This document shows, in pieces, positions 8,923 to 18,353 of a DNA stretch of 64,000 nt. The first letter of the stretch is position 1. Each line of letters opens with the position of its first letter. Source of the stretch: Cellulomonas fimi (GTDB taxonomy: Bacteria > Actinomycetota > Actinomycetes > Actinomycetales > Cellulomonadaceae); the NCBI RefSeq assembly GCF_028527925.1, contig NZ_JAPESW010000018.1:17877-81876 (forward strand), given 5' to 3'. Both the position numbers and the translations under genes were made by a program. Under the pieces are notes generated by a model. It was not told where the DNA came from. It made no database searches and was given only the letters and a program-made list of their open reading frames with translations.

Positions 8923-9561
8923 GTGGCCCGACCCGATCCCGACCGCCCCGGAGCCCAGCAGTGGGTGCCCGACGGCGCCGACGTCGACACCCTGGCCGCC
9001 GCGGCCCCCGCGTGCCGGGGGTGCGAGCTGTGGGCACCCGCGACGCAGGTCGTGTTCTCGACGGGCTCGCCGACCGCGCGGCTCGCGCTCGTCGGCGAGC
9101 AGCCCGGCGACCGCGAGGACCGCGAGGGTGAGCCGTTCGTCGGCCCCGCCGGGCGCATGCTCGATCGCGCGCTCGACGAGGCCGGCATCGCGCGCGACGA
9201 CGTCTACCTGACGAACGCCGTCAAGCACTTCCGGTTCGACGAGCGCGGCCAGCGCCGGATCCACAAGACCCCGGCCGTCGCGCACATCCGCGCGTGCCTG
9301 CCGTGGCTCACCGCCGAGCTCGCCGCCGTCCGCCCGCGCGTCGTCGTCGCGCTCGGGGCCACCGCCGCGCGCGCGGTCCTCGGGCACGACGTCACGGTCG
9401 GGGACGTCCGCGGGCGTGTGCTCGACGAGGCCGGCGCCCGCGTCGTCGTCACCGCGCACCCGTCGTCGATCCTGCGCCTCCGCGACGACGTCGACCGCAC
9501 CGCCGCGCTCGCCGCCCTGGTCGCCGACCTGCGCACGGCGTCCGGGGCCGCCGCGTCCTGA
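8923..9561 (+). CDS. udgX: UdgX-type uracil-DNA glycosylase (covalent uracil binder)
   Basis: A 212-residue family-4-like uracil-DNA glycosylase. Motif A is GEQPGDREDREGEPF (residues 58-72), motif C is the AHPSS of the C-terminal half, and cysteines 31, 34 and 125 are suitable ligands for the 4Fe-4S cluster. The loop KHFRFDERGQRRIHKTP (101-117) contains the RRIH signature that sets UdgX apart from UdgA: in the Mycobacterium enzyme this histidine (here His114) becomes covalently linked to the uracil-derived site in DNA. GTG 8923 follows a GGAGG-like site and precedes the conserved N terminus. No partner gene is adjacent. Role: recognition of uracil in DNA, with suicide-type chemistry. Confidence 0.86.
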   Translation: MARPDPDRPGAQQWVPDGADVDTLAAAAPACRGCELWAPATQVVFSTGSPTARLALVGEQPGDREDREGEPFVGPAGRMLDRALDEAGIARDDVYLTNAVKHFRFDERGQRRIHKTPAVAHIRACLPWLTAELAAVRPRVVVALGATAARAVLGHDVTVGDVRGRVLDEAGARVVVTAHPSSILRLRDDVDRTAALAALVADLRTASGAAAS

Positions 9562-9650
9562 CGACGCCGGTGTGACGACGTCCGAGCCCTCGGGGTGCGC
9601 GTCCCTGGGCTCCGACTGCTCGTCCGCCGTGCGTCTGGCACGCTGGCCCG

Positions 9651-10700
9651 ATGTCCGCCGACCTGCACCTCCCCGACCCGCGCACGCCCGACCCCGCCGA
9701 CGCCCCGCCGCTGCGTTGGGGGATCCTCGCGCCCGGCTACATCGCCGGGCGCTGGGCGACGGCCGTCCGTGAGCACACCCGCCAGCGGCTCGTCGCCGCC
9801 GGGTCGCGGTCCGTCGAGCGGGCGCAGGCGTTCGCCGACGAGCACGGCGTCGAGCGCGCGCACGGGTCCTACGAGGCGCTCGTCGGCGACCCGGAGATCG
9901 ACGCCGTCTACGTCGCGAGCCCGCACAGCCACCACCACGAGCAGGCCCTGCTCGCGCTGCGCGCCGGCAAGCACGTCCTCGTCGAGAAGGCCTTCACACG
10001 CAACGCCGCCGAGGCGCGCGACCTCGTCGACGCCGCGCGCGAGGCGGGCGTGCTGCTCATGGAGGCGATGTGGACGCGGTACCTGCCGCACACGGACGTC
10101 CTGCGGCAGCTGCTGGACGACGGCGTGCTCGGCGACGTCCACCGCGTCACCGGAGACTTCGCGGTCCGCGCCGAGGTCGACCCCACGCACCGGCTGGTCG
10201 ACCCGGCGCTCGCGGGCGGCGTGCTGCTCGACCTCGGGGTGTACCCGGTCGCGTTCGCGTCGTTCGTCGCCCGCCACGCGGGTCTCGGCGTCGCGCCGTC
10301 GGCCGTGCAGGCCACGGGCTCGCTCACGTCGACCGGGGTCGACGCGCAGGCCAGCCTCCAGGTCGCGTACGGCGCGGCGCAGGCGCAGCTGTTCACGTCG
10401 ATGCTCACCGCGACCGGCCAGACGACCGCGGTGCACGGGTCGCTCGGCCACGTCGCCGTCGACGAGTCCGCGTACGTGCCGTCCGCGCTCACCGTGACGG
10501 TCGGCGACCGCACCGCCCGCTGGGACGCGAACCGCGTCACCGGGTACGGCGGGCTCGCGTTCCAGGCCGCGGCGTTCGCGACCTACGTCGCCGAGGGGCG
10601 CACCGACTCGCCGCTGCTTCCCCTGGCCGAGACGGTCCGCATCCTCGAGACGACCGACGAGGCCCGCCGCCAGCTGGGCGTCGTCTACCCCGGCGAGTGA
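9651..10700 (+). CDS. Gfo/Idh/MocA family oxidoreductase
   Basis: A 349-residue NAD(P)-dependent dehydrogenase. The dinucleotide-binding start LRWGILAPGYIAGRW is at residues 21-35 and the family EK(P) motif appears as VLVEKAFTR near residue 109, with Ala in place of Pro. The C-terminal half is the usual alpha/beta substrate domain (GGVLLDLGVYPVAF near 185). Members act on sugars, inositols or diols such as trans-dihydrobenzenediol, and the substrate here is not deducible. ATG 9651 precedes the Rossmann strand by about 20 residues. Alone on the plus strand, 50 bp before the DedA gene. Confidence 0.87.
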   Translation: MSADLHLPDPRTPDPADAPPLRWGILAPGYIAGRWATAVREHTRQRLVAAGSRSVERAQAFADEHGVERAHGSYEALVGDPEIDAVYVASPHSHHHEQALLALRAGKHVLVEKAFTRNAAEARDLVDAAREAGVLLMEAMWTRYLPHTDVLRQLLDDGVLGDVHRVTGDFAVRAEVDPTHRLVDPALAGGVLLDLGVYPVAFASFVARHAGLGVAPSAVQATGSLTSTGVDAQASLQVAYGAAQAQLFTSMLTATGQTTAVHGSLGHVAVDESAYVPSALTVTVGDRTARWDANRVTGYGGLAFQAAAFATYVAEGRTDSPLLPLAETVRILETTDEARRQLGVVYPGE

Positions 10701-10749
10701 CCCGCCGCCCGCCGGGCGCCCGCGCCGACCGGATGACAGCATCGGACCG

Positions 10750-11445
10750 ATGAGGTCCCCCCTGCACCTGGCCGCCGGTCTCGGACCCCACGCGAGCCTC
10801 GGTACCGCCACCTCGGAGGCCGAGCTCACCGGCCTCGTCGGGTGGGTCGTCTCGGTGATCGCCGCGCTCGGACCCGTGGGCGTCGGCCTGCTCGTCGCGC
10901 TCGAGAACGTCTTCCCGCCGCTGCCGTCCGAGGTCGTGCTGCCCGTCGCCGGGTACGTCGCGAGCCAGGGGCAGATGTCGCTGGTCTGGGCGGTCGTCGC
11001 GTCGACGCTCGGCTCGCTGATCGGAGCGTGGGTCCTGTACGGGATCGGCGTGAGCGTCGGGCGGGTCCGGCTGCGGCGCTGGCTCGGCAAGGTGCCGCTC
11101 GTCGAGGTCGAGGACCTCGACCGGTCCGAGGGCTGGTTCGAGCGGCACGGCGGCGCCGCCGTGCTGGTCGGGCGGTGCGTGCCCGTCGTGCGCAGCCTCG
11201 TCTCGATCCCCGCGGGCGTCGAACGGATGCCCCTGCTGCGGTTCAGCGTCTTCACGGTGATCGGCTCGGGCGTCTGGAACGCCGGCCTGATCCTCGCCGG
11301 GTACGCCCTCGGCGACCGTTGGGAGGACATCGGGCGGTACAGCGACTGGCTCAACTGGCTGGTCTACGCGATCCTCGCGTGGCTCGTCGGCCGGTTCGTC
11401 TGGACGCGCACCCGCCGTCGCCGGACCGTGCCCGACCGCGGCTGA
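10750..11445 (+). CDS. DedA family membrane protein
   Basis: A 231-residue SNARE-associated/DedA (VTT) domain protein of the cytoplasmic membrane. The family core is plain: ENVFPPLPSEVVLPVAG near residue 55, the amphipathic re-entrant segment, and the conserved GRCVPVVRSLVSIPAGVERM near 140, which carries the two arginines required in characterised DedA proteins. Known relatives help recycle undecaprenyl phosphate or other phospholipids across the membrane and support proton-motive force. The specific lipid is not known here. ATG 10750 is in-frame with a 30-residue N-terminal extension before the domain. Confidence 0.88.
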   Translation: MRSPLHLAAGLGPHASLGTATSEAELTGLVGWVVSVIAALGPVGVGLLVALENVFPPLPSEVVLPVAGYVASQGQMSLVWAVVASTLGSLIGAWVLYGIGVSVGRVRLRRWLGKVPLVEVEDLDRSEGWFERHGGAAVLVGRCVPVVRSLVSIPAGVERMPLLRFSVFTVIGSGVWNAGLILAGYALGDRWEDIGRYSDWLNWLVYAILAWLVGRFVWTRTRRRRTVPDRG

Positions 11446-11472
11446 CGCCGCGGCGCGCCGCCGCGTGCCCGC

Positions 11473-12147
11473 TCAGGGCAGCGTCGCCGACCCGTCCAGG
11501 AACGACCCGGTCACGCCCCCGCCGTCGACCACGGCGAGGCACAGCCCGCGCCGGTCACCCCGCGCCCAGCCCTGCTCGGTGGGCGCCCACGTCACCGGAC
11601 GCACGCCTGCCGCCGTCTCGTCGTCGTCCAGCACGCAGGCTCGCGCGACACGCGCGTCGGCGGCCTGCTGCCCCGGCCACACCGCGTTCCCCGCGAAGTC
11701 GTACTCCGTGACGACCTGCGCCTCGTGCGGCTGCGCGCACGGCACGACGCGCACCACGTCGACGGACCCGTCGGCCGGCAGCTCCTCGACGCACGTGCCC
11801 GTCACGAGCTGCACCGCGTGCGCGTCGCGCGCCGACCCCACGTCGCCCGGCAGGGGACGCGTGGCCTGCGCGGTCACGAACCCCACGACGACGGCCACGA
11901 CGACGCCGAGCGTCGCCAGCGCGCCGAGCACGATCGCGGCGACCGCCATGCCGCGGCCCCGCGTGCCGTGCGCGGACGTCCGCCGCAGCGCGAGGATCCC
12001 GAGGACCAGCGCGAGCGGGCCGATCAGCAGCACGCCCCCGGCGAGCGCCCACCCCGCGAGCGGCTCACGTCGCGCGGGGGCGTCCTCCCAGCCCGGGGCG
12101 TAGTACGGCTCGGGGTAGTCGTCCCCCTGCGCGAGCGGCTCGTTCAG
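11473..12147 (-). CDS. DUF4190/septum-formation domain membrane protein
   Basis: A 224-residue paralogue of the gene upstream. Two membrane helices form a DUF4190 hairpin ([19 protein letters not shown], then [15 protein letters not shown]; about residues 30-85), followed by an outside domain with four cysteines in the septum-formation pattern ([36 protein letters not shown]). No ATG or GTG fits the frame; the best start is CTG 12147, which overlaps the TGA of the upstream gene as CTGA, so translational coupling with a rare start codon is proposed. If wrong, the start could be an internal codon that would cut the first helix. Function unknown; envelope role inferred. Confidence 0.68.
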   Translation of the reverse strand: MNEPLAQGDDYPEPYYAPGWEDAPARREPLAGWALAGGVLLIGPLALVLGILALRRTSAHGTRGRGMAVAAIVLGALATLGVVVAVVVGFVTAQATRPLPGDVGSARDAHAVQLVTGTCVEELPADGSVDVVRVVPCAQPHEAQVVTEYDFAGNAVWPGQQAADARVARACVLDDDETAAGVRPVTWAPTEQGWARGDRRGLCLAVVDGGGVTGSFLDGSATLP

Positions 12148-13328
12148 GAGCCGACCCCCTGCCCGGCGACCTGCACGTCCCCCACGACGATCGAGCCGGT
12201 GAGGTTCGACTCGTCCGCGGTGTACGTGCACAGGGCGGTCGAGCCGCCCGCCTGGTCGAAGTCGTCGGGGTGCGGGTAGTACACGTCGGGGAACCCGCCG
12301 ACGTCGAAGAGGCCGGGGGCGCGCGAGTCGATCGCGGTGAAGCACACGTCGACCGCGGCGTCGTAGGCCGGGTCGTCCACGTCGTCGACGATCGGACCGT
12401 CGAGCTGGACCTGCGTGACGATCTCGGTGCTGTGCGGCTCGGAGCACGGCACGACCTCGGCGTCGCTCATGTCGTACTGGTTGGGGTACTCGGCGAGGCA
12501 CGTGCCGACCGGCAGGTCCGTCCGGAGCTCCCAGTAGCCGAGGTCGCCCGACGTGTCAGGTCCCGGCTGGCCCTCGTCGACGGTCTCCCCGAGGTCGTCG
12601 AGCGCCGACTGGACGGTGTCGTCCGTCGCGACGCGCGCGAACAGGATGAGGCCGACGATCACGCCGAGGACGAGGAGCACCGTCCCGATCGCGCCGACCA
12701 CGACGCCCGCGATCGCCAGACCGCGCCCCTCCTGACCGGTCCGCCTGATGCGGCGCAGCGACGCGATGCCGAGCCCGAGGCCGACGGGGGACAGCAGGCC
12801 CGCCGTGAGCAGGAGCCCGCCCGCGCTGGTGGCGATCGACGCGACCGCGAGGCCGTCGGTGGAGCGGGTCGCGGGCGCGTAGCCGGGCTGTCCGTAGCCG
12901 CCGTACGCCGTCGGCGCGCCGTATCCGGCCTGCTGGCCGTACCCGGGCTGTCCGTACGCCTGCGGCTGTCCGTACGCCTGCGGCTGCCCGTACGCCTGCG
13001 GCTGTCCGTACGCCTGCGGCTGCCCGTACGGCTGGTCCGCCCGGCTGGGCGGCTGTCCCGTCGCGCCGTACCCGTGCGGCTGCTGGCCGTAGGGCTGCCC
13101 GTACGGCTGCTCAGGCGGCTGCGCGCCGGACGGCGGCTGGCCCGGACCCTGCCCCGGCGGAGGGCCGGCCGGTGACGGACCGGTCACAGGCCCGGCGGAT
13201 GTCGGCACGGCCTCGTACCCGCTCGGCGGGGGAGGCAGGGGCCGGGTCGGCGCGTCCGACGGCGTCCGGTCGTCCGGGGCGGCGAAGGGGTTGTGCTCGG
13301 GCGTGGGCCCGCCCGGCTCGTTGCTCAT
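12144..13328 (-). CDS. Pro/Gln/Tyr-rich DUF4190/septum-formation domain protein
   Basis: A 394-residue protein with a disordered N terminus (1-150) rich in P, Q, G and Y, including four copies of the hexapeptide YGQPQA, then two membrane helices of the DUF4190 type (about 165-230) and an extracytoplasmic domain with cysteines in [28 protein letters not shown] and ALCTYTAD. The last part matches the septum-formation family pattern, whose members are actinobacterial and of unclear biochemistry. ATG 13328 gives the typical MSNEPGG start. The downstream paralogue overlaps the stop, so both are probably made together. Confidence 0.8.
   Translation of the reverse strand: MSNEPGGPTPEHNPFAAPDDRTPSDAPTRPLPPPPSGYEAVPTSAGPVTGPSPAGPPPGQGPGQPPSGAQPPEQPYGQPYGQQPHGYGATGQPPSRADQPYGQPQAYGQPQAYGQPQAYGQPQAYGQPGYGQQAGYGAPTAYGGYGQPGYAPATRSTDGLAVASIATSAGGLLLTAGLLSPVGLGLGIASLRRIRRTGQEGRGLAIAGVVVGAIGTVLLVLGVIVGLILFARVATDDTVQSALDDLGETVDEGQPGPDTSGDLGYWELRTDLPVGTCLAEYPNQYDMSDAEVVPCSEPHSTEIVTQVQLDGPIVDDVDDPAYDAAVDVCFTAIDSRAPGLFDVGGFPDVYYPHPDDFDQAGGSTALCTYTADESNLTGSIVVGDVQVAGQGVGS
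12949..13020 (-). repeat. four 18-bp tandem repeats coding YGQPQA units
   Basis: Units start at 12949, 12967, 12985 and 13003 (plus-strand unit TGTCCGTACGCCTGCGGC, with one C/T change in the third); a fifth, degenerate copy follows. They lie in the gene at 12144 and keep the reading frame, so copy number can change the length of the disordered segment without a frameshift. Confidence 0.9.
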
Positions 13329-13371
13329 GGCCGCAACCTAGCCGACCGCGCCGACGCGCGGATCCCCCTGC

Positions 13372-14175
13372 TCAGGTGGTCGCCCGGTCCGCGATCTCGA
13401 GCACCACGGGGACGTGGTCGGACGGCGCCTTGCCCTTGCGCTCGTCGCGCACGATCGTCGCCCCGGTGACCCGGGCGGCGAGCGCGGGAGACGCGTACGT
13501 GAGGTCGATGCGCATGCCCTGGTTCCGCGGGAAGCGCAGCTGCTGGTAGTCCCAGTAGGTGTACGTGTGCTCGGCCGGGAGGTGCTCGCGGGACACCTCG
13601 GTGAGCCCGGCCTCGGCGAGCGCCGTGAACGCGGCGCGCTCGGCGGGCGTGACGTGCGTGCGACCCGCGAACCAGGCGGGGTCCCAGACGTCGGTGTCGA
13701 GCGGCGCGATGTTCCAGTCCCCGACGAGCGCGAACGGTGCGTGCGGGTCCGCGGCGAGCCACCCGGCGGCGGCGTCCCGGAGCCGCGCGAGCCAGTCGAG
13801 CTTGTAGGCGTAGTGCGGGTCGTCGATCTCCCGCCCGTTCGGCACGTACAGGCTCCAGACGCGCACCCCGCCGCACGTCGCGCCGAGCGCCCGTGCCTCG
13901 GCGACGGCCGGGTCGCCCCACGTCGGCATGCCGGGAAAGCCGGTCTCGACGTCCTCGATGCCGACGCGCGACACGATCGCGACGCCGTTCCACTGGCTGA
14001 ACCCGGCGGTCGCGACCTCGTAGCCGAGCGCCTCGAACGGCTCGCGCGGGAACTGCTCGTCCTTGCACTTCGTCTCCTGCAGCGCGAGGACGTCGACGCC
14101 GCTGCGCTCGAGGAAGGACACGGCGCGCTCGGTGCGCGCGCGGATCGAGTTGATGTTCCAGGTGGCCAGACGCAT
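13372..14175 (-). CDS. xth: exodeoxyribonuclease III (AP endonuclease)
   Basis: A 267-residue member of the exonuclease III family, which cuts DNA 5' to abasic sites and trims 3' blocks in base excision repair. Visible catalytic elements: the metal-binding QETKCKDEQFP (Glu34), the GDWNIAP motif near residue 150, the conserved YxxWDYQ segment (TYTYWDYQQLRFPRNQGMR) and the C-terminal SDHVPVV with the general-base histidine. The start MRLATWNINSIRAR is the standard family N terminus, fixing ATG 14175. Encoded alone, convergent with nothing and divergent from the SDR gene. Confidence 0.93.
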   Translation of the reverse strand: MRLATWNINSIRARTERAVSFLERSGVDVLALQETKCKDEQFPREPFEALGYEVATAGFSQWNGVAIVSRVGIEDVETGFPGMPTWGDPAVAEARALGATCGGVRVWSLYVPNGREIDDPHYAYKLDWLARLRDAAAGWLAADPHAPFALVGDWNIAPLDTDVWDPAWFAGRTHVTPAERAAFTALAEAGLTEVSREHLPAEHTYTYWDYQQLRFPRNQGMRIDLTYASPALAARVTGATIVRDERKGKAPSDHVPVVLEIADRATT

Positions 14176-14463
14176 GGACGGCGACGTTACCGGCCCCGGC
14201 CGACACCGCCGGACGCTCGGGTGGGCCGGTCGGCGGGGACGCGGGACACGCCGGGCGTGGCCTCGCGGCGCGCGCAGCAGCACGGCGAGCGGGGCCGGCG
14301 CGACGGACGTTGGACCGGGTGGGTGTCGACCGGACGGACGAAAAGGACGTCCGGGCTGTTCCTGGGGCGAAGCGCCTCGATACCGTTCCGCCAGCGACAC
14401 CGGGGCAGAACCGGGCTCCCCGGCCGGCGGGCACCCGTCACGAGCGGGTCGAGGAGGACGACG

Positions 14464-15219
14464 GTGGACGAAGGGCTCAAGGGGCGGCGCGCGCTCGTGA
14501 CGGGCGGCGCGAGCGGGATCGGCCGCGCGGTGGCCGTCGCGCTGGCCCGCGCAGGGGCGGACGTCGCGGTCACGCACCTGTCCCACGACCCGGCGCACGT
14601 CGTCGCGGAGATCCAGGAGGAGGGGCGCTCGGCGACCGCCGTGCAGGTCGACGCCCGGCACTCGTGGGACGTCGACAAGGCGGTCAGCACGGCGGCCGAC
14701 GCGCTCGGCGGCGGGATCGACGTGCTGGTCAACAACGTCGGCGGCATCGTCGAGCGGCGCACGCTGGCGGCGATGGACGACGCCCACTGGCACCACGTGC
14801 TGGACCTCAACCTGTCGTCGGTGTTCTACGCGACGCGCGCGGCGCTCGCGGTCATGCCCGACGGCGGCCGCGTCGTGAGCATCGGCGCGCAGGCGGCGCG
14901 CAGCGGCGGCGGCACGGGCATGGTCGCGTACACGACCGCGAAAGCCGCGCTCGAGGGGTTCACGCGCGCCCTCGCGCGCGAGCTCGGCCCGCGGCGGATC
15001 ACCGTCAACGCGGTCGCGCCGGGGTTCGTCGCGCACACCCCGTTCCACGCGACGCACACGCCCGAGCCGGCGCAGCGCGCCGCGGTGGCGGCGGCGGCCG
15101 TCGGCCGCGCGGGTGTCCCGGACGACGTCGCGGAGGCCGTGCTCTACCTCGTGTCCGACGGTGCCGCGTTCGTCACCGGTGCCGTGCTCGACGTCAACGG
15201 CGGCGCGTACTTCAGCTGA
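14464..15219 (+). CDS. short-chain dehydrogenase/reductase
   Basis: A 251-residue classical SDR. The cofactor motif TGGASGIG is at residues 13-20, NNVGG (the N-N-A-G equivalent) near 93, catalytic Ser in SIGAQAARSGGG, and YTTAK near 156 supplies Tyr and Lys. The C-terminal VTGAVLDVNGGAYFS is a usual SDR ending. GTG 14464 has a GAGGAGG 8 nt upstream. The THLSHD after the second strand where NADPH-specific enzymes carry a basic residue leaves cofactor preference open. Substrate unknown. Confidence 0.87.
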   Translation: MDEGLKGRRALVTGGASGIGRAVAVALARAGADVAVTHLSHDPAHVVAEIQEEGRSATAVQVDARHSWDVDKAVSTAADALGGGIDVLVNNVGGIVERRTLAAMDDAHWHHVLDLNLSSVFYATRAALAVMPDGGRVVSIGAQAARSGGGTGMVAYTTAKAALEGFTRALARELGPRRITVNAVAPGFVAHTPFHATHTPEPAQRAAVAAAAVGRAGVPDDVAEAVLYLVSDGAAFVTGAVLDVNGGAYFS

Positions 15220-15273
15220 CGCGCCGCGGGCGGCGGTCGGAAGAAAATCACCTGACTCGCCGCCGGGCGTCTC

Positions 15274-15462
15274 TCAGGCGAGCGCGCGGCGCGCCCGGCG
15301 GCCCGTGGACTCGACGAGGCGCAGGCCGCGCGAGACGAGCGTGGGACCGCCCTGCGCCCGCTCGACACGGGTGGCGATCTTGCCGGCCACGCCGGAGACG
15401 ACGGGCACGACGACGGCGGCGATCAGGACGGTGCGCACGCGGCGCATCAGGAAGGCCCACAT
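15274..15462 (-). CDS. small membrane protein
   Basis: A 62-residue protein with one hydrophobic segment (VLIAAVVVPVVSGVAGKIA, about residues 12-30) between basic flanks, and a basic tail ending in RRARRALA. Codon use matches the genome. An AGGAGCC ribosome site precedes the ATG. Probably a single-pass inner-membrane protein; I recognise no family. It lies 15 bp downstream of the small gene at 15478 on the same strand and may be co-transcribed with it. Confidence 0.58.
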   Translation of the reverse strand: MWAFLMRRVRTVLIAAVVVPVVSGVAGKIATRVERAQGGPTLVSRGLRLVESTGRRARRALA

Positions 15463-15477
15463 GATGGCTCCTCGGGG

Positions 15478-15666
15478 TCAGTCGGGCGGCTCCCCGGCCG
15501 ACGTCGTCGGACCGAGGTCCCCGCGGTCCGGCACGCCGGGCGCGTCCGGTGCGGGCGGCGCGTCGCTCGGCAACGGGTCCTCCTCGCGACGGGGGTCGTC
15601 GGGCGGGAGGTCGTCGAACGCGGGCGAGTCGGGCACGCGGCCGGGGTCGGGGATCGGGCTGCTCAT
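15478..15666 (-). CDS. small acidic proline-rich hypothetical protein
   Basis: A 62-residue, very acidic and Pro-rich sequence (MSSPIPDPGRVPDSPAFDDL... to GEPPD) that should be disordered. It is in the G/C-third-position frame and has a GGAAGAGGGAG site just before the ATG at 15666. No membrane segment, signal or cysteine. Small acidic proteins of this look are often seen in actinobacteria, without known function. It precedes the small membrane protein gene by 15 bp. Confidence 0.52.
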   Translation of the reverse strand: MSSPIPDPGRVPDSPAFDDLPPDDPRREEDPLPSDAPPAPDAPGVPDRGDLGPTTSAGEPPD

Positions 15667-15764
15667 GGGTGCTCCCTCTTCCTGGGAGCGGCCGTGCGGT
15701 CGCTCCGCCGTTCGACGGGCGTCCGCCCACCCCGACGGTATGTCGGCGACGCGGTTCGCGCGCG

Positions 15765-16577
15765 TCAGGTGAGGTCGTCGAAGTCGCCGCGGGTCCAGGC
15801 GGCGTGCCGTTCGGCGGACCGCTGCACGACGGCCGACGCGTCGGCGGGGATGACGCCGTCGAAGTTGTTGTAGAGCCGGTCGAACGGCCGCCGCGCGACG
15901 TGCGCCGCGACGCGCAGCGCGACCGCGCCGGACAGCGGGATGCGGTTCGGGTAGGACCGCATGAACGACGCGGTGCGGTCGGGGTTCGCGAAGATCGTGT
16001 CGCCCGACAGCAGCACGCCGCGGCCCTCGGCACCTGCGGCCCAGTGCACGACCGCGCTGCCGGCGAAGTGCCCGCCGGGCTGGGACAGCACGACGCCGGG
16101 CAGCGCCTCGCGCTCGCCCTCCCACGTCTCGATGCACGGGTCCGGCCGCTGCACCCAGCCCGCGTCCGCCGCGGACACGAGCACCGGCACCCCGCCGAGC
16201 GCACGGCTCCACTCGACCTGCACGCCGAACATGTGCGGGTGCGACGCCGCGACCGCGACCACGTCGCCGAGCGCGCGGACCGCCGCGACCGCGGCGTCGT
16301 CGACGTAGCCGAGCGGGTCCCACAGCAGCATCCCGGTGGGTGTGCGCAGCAGCTTCGACTCCTGCGCGATCCCCACGCCGGGCGCGACCGTCAGGCCGAA
16401 GAGGTCGGGCTCGAGCTCGCGGACCGCGACGCCGTGCCCCTCGGACCGCAGGTCGTCGAGCGTCGTCCACTCCTGGCCCGTCACGGGCACCCACTGCCGC
16501 TCGTCGGCGCAGATGGGGCACACGTCGGACCGCTCGGCGCTCTCGACCGCGCACGTCCGGCAGATCCACCACGTCAT
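15765..16577 (-). CDS. zinc-ribbon/metallo-beta-lactamase fold hydrolase
   Basis: A 270-residue protein. Residues 1-30 are a rubredoxin-like zinc ribbon with C-x2-C at 6/9 and 20/23. The rest has an MBL-like outline: a SHPHMFG motif (near 114) where active hydrolases have H-x-H-x-D-H, a GGHFAGSAVVHW strand and a LLSGDTIF motif (near 197) carrying the bridging Asp. The first histidine motif is reduced (ASHPHMFGVQVEW), so metal binding may be incomplete. ATG 16577 gives MTWWICRTC. Family members are annotated as MBL-fold hydrolases of unknown substrate. Downstream of the glpK terminator on the same strand. Confidence 0.8.
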   Translation of the reverse strand: MTWWICRTCAVESAERSDVCPICADERQWVPVTGQEWTTLDDLRSEGHGVAVRELEPDLFGLTVAPGVGIAQESKLLRTPTGMLLWDPLGYVDDAAVAAVRALGDVVAVAASHPHMFGVQVEWSRALGGVPVLVSAADAGWVQRPDPCIETWEGEREALPGVVLSQPGGHFAGSAVVHWAAGAEGRGVLLSGDTIFANPDRTASFMRSYPNRIPLSGAVALRVAAHVARRPFDRLYNNFDGVIPADASAVVQRSAERHAAWTRGDFDDLT

Positions 16578-16717
16578 CGTCGTCTCCTCCGCGGCCCCCG
16601 GCGCACACGGCCGCGGGTCCGCCGCCCATGCTGCCGTCGACCACCCACGACGAGCGAGGGCGGGGTCCGTCGTCGGAAACGCGATCCATGCCCGGGCCCT
16701 CGTCGTCCCGGGCACGC

Positions 16718-16753
16718 CGAGGGCCGGGTGGCCTGCGGTCCACCCGGCCCTCG
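16718..16753 (-). terminator. strong hairpin after glpK
   Basis: A perfect 14-bp stem (arms 16718-16731 and 16740-16753, 8-nt loop) sits 48 bp past the stop of glpK and before the metallo-hydrolase gene on the same strand. It should end the glpD-glpF-glpK transcript. Confidence 0.68.
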
Positions 16754-16800
16754 TGACGGTCGCGGCTGCCCCGGTGCCGCGTCCGTCCTCCCGTGACGTC

Positions 16801-18324
16801 CTACTGCACGTCGTCGTCGACCCAGTCGAAGGTCTTGGTGACGGCCTTCTTCCACAGGCGGTACTGGCGGTCGCGCTCGGCCTCGTCGGCGTTCGGCTCC
16901 CAGCGCTTGTCCTCGGCCCAGTTGTCGATGACGTCCTGCTCGCCGGACCAGTACCCGACGGCGATGCCCGCGGCGTACGCGGCGCCGAGGGCGGTGGTCT
17001 CGGCGACCTTCGGCCGGATGACGGGCACGCCGAGGATGTCGGCCTGGAACTGCATGAGCGCGTCGTTGGCGACCATGCCGCCGTCGACCTTGAGCTCGGT
17101 GAGGTCCACGCCCGAGTCGGCGTTCATCGCGTCGAGCACCTCGCGCGTCTGGAAGGCGGTGGCCTCCAGCGCGGCGCGGGCGATGTGGCCCTTGTTGACG
17201 TACCGCGTGAGCCCGACGAGCGCACCGCGCGCGTCCGCCCGCCAGTACGGCGCGAACAGGCCCGAGAAGGCGGGCACGAAGTACGCGCCGCCGTTGTCCT
17301 CGACGGTCGCCGCGAGCTGCTCGATCTCGGGCGCCGACGAGATGATCCCGAGGTTGTCGCGCAGCCACTGCACGAGCGACCCGGTGACCGCGATCGAGCC
17401 CTCGAGGGCGTAGACCGGGTCGGCGTCGCCGATCTTGTAGCAGAGCGTGGTGAGCAGGCCGTTCTTCGACGGGATGGGCTTCGTGCCGGTGTTGAGCAGC
17501 ATGAAGTTGCCGGTGCCGTACGTGTTCTTGGCCGTGCCGACCTCGAAGCACGCCTGCCCGAACGTCGCCGCCTGCTGGTCGCCGAGGATGCCGGCGATCG
17601 GGACACCGGGCACCATGCCGCCCTCACGGCCGTTGCCGTAGACCTCGGACGACGACCGGATCTCGGGGAGCATCGACAGCGGGATGCCCATCTCGCCCGC
17701 GATCTCCTCGTTCCACGACAGCGTGTCGAGGTTCATGAGCATCGTGCGGGACGCGTTGGTGACGTCGGTGACGTGCACGCCGCCGTCGACGCCGCCCGTC
17801 ATGTTCCACAGCACCCACGCGTCGGTGTTGCCGAACGCGAGGTCGCCGCGCTCGGCCTTCTCGCGCGCACCGTCGACGTTGTCGAGGATCCACTTGATCT
17901 TCGGGCCGGAGAAGTACGTCGCGAGCGGCAGGCCGACGCGGTCCTTGTAGCGGTCCGCACCACCGCCGAGCGCCCCCAGCTCGTCGGCGATCTTCTGCGT
18001 GCGCGTGTCCTGCCAGACGATCGCGTTGTAGACCGGCTTGCCGGTGGTGCGGTCCCAGACGACGGCCGTCTCGCGCTGGTTGGTGATGCCGACGGCCGCG
18101 ATGTCGCGGTGCGTCAGGTTCGCACGGGTCAGGGCGAGGCCGACGACCTCACGGACGTTGACCCAGATCTCCTCGGGGTCGTGCTCGACCCACCCCGCTC
18201 TGGGGAAGATCTGCTCGTGCTCCTTCTGGCCGACGGCGACGATCTGGCCGCCGTGGTCGAAGACGATCGCGCGGGAGCTGGTGGTGCCCTGGTCGATCGC
18301 CAGGACGTACTGCGTGTCGGGCAT
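16801..18324 (-). CDS. glpK: glycerol kinase
   Basis: A 507-residue FGGY-family kinase that converts glycerol and ATP to glycerol 3-phosphate. The phosphate-binding start [16 protein letters not shown] is at residues 8-23, the substrate segment [13 protein letters not shown] near 83, and the second signature [18 protein letters not shown] near 415. Length and sequence are those of normal bacterial GlpK. ATG 18324 is fixed by the family N terminus. It starts 29 bp after the glpF stop, in the same transcript, and ends ahead of a strong hairpin. Expected to be glycerol-inducible through the adjacent SorC-type regulator (inference). Confidence 0.97.
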   Translation of the reverse strand: MPDTQYVLAIDQGTTSSRAIVFDHGGQIVAVGQKEHEQIFPRAGWVEHDPEEIWVNVREVVGLALTRANLTHRDIAAVGITNQRETAVVWDRTTGKPVYNAIVWQDTRTQKIADELGALGGGADRYKDRVGLPLATYFSGPKIKWILDNVDGAREKAERGDLAFGNTDAWVLWNMTGGVDGGVHVTDVTNASRTMLMNLDTLSWNEEIAGEMGIPLSMLPEIRSSSEVYGNGREGGMVPGVPIAGILGDQQAATFGQACFEVGTAKNTYGTGNFMLLNTGTKPIPSKNGLLTTLCYKIGDADPVYALEGSIAVTGSLVQWLRDNLGIISSAPEIEQLAATVEDNGGAYFVPAFSGLFAPYWRADARGALVGLTRYVNKGHIARAALEATAFQTREVLDAMNADSGVDLTELKVDGGMVANDALMQFQADILGVPVIRPKVAETTALGAAYAAGIAVGYWSGEQDVIDNWAEDKRWEPNADEAERDRQYRLWKKAVTKTFDWVDDDVQ

Positions 18325-18353
18325 GGGGGTCTGCCTTTCGGTCGAGGCCGCGG

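Noticed and set aside
12949..13020. Short regular repeats as a CRISPR array
   Set aside because: The units are directly adjacent without spacers and keep a protein reading frame. No cas gene is in the window.
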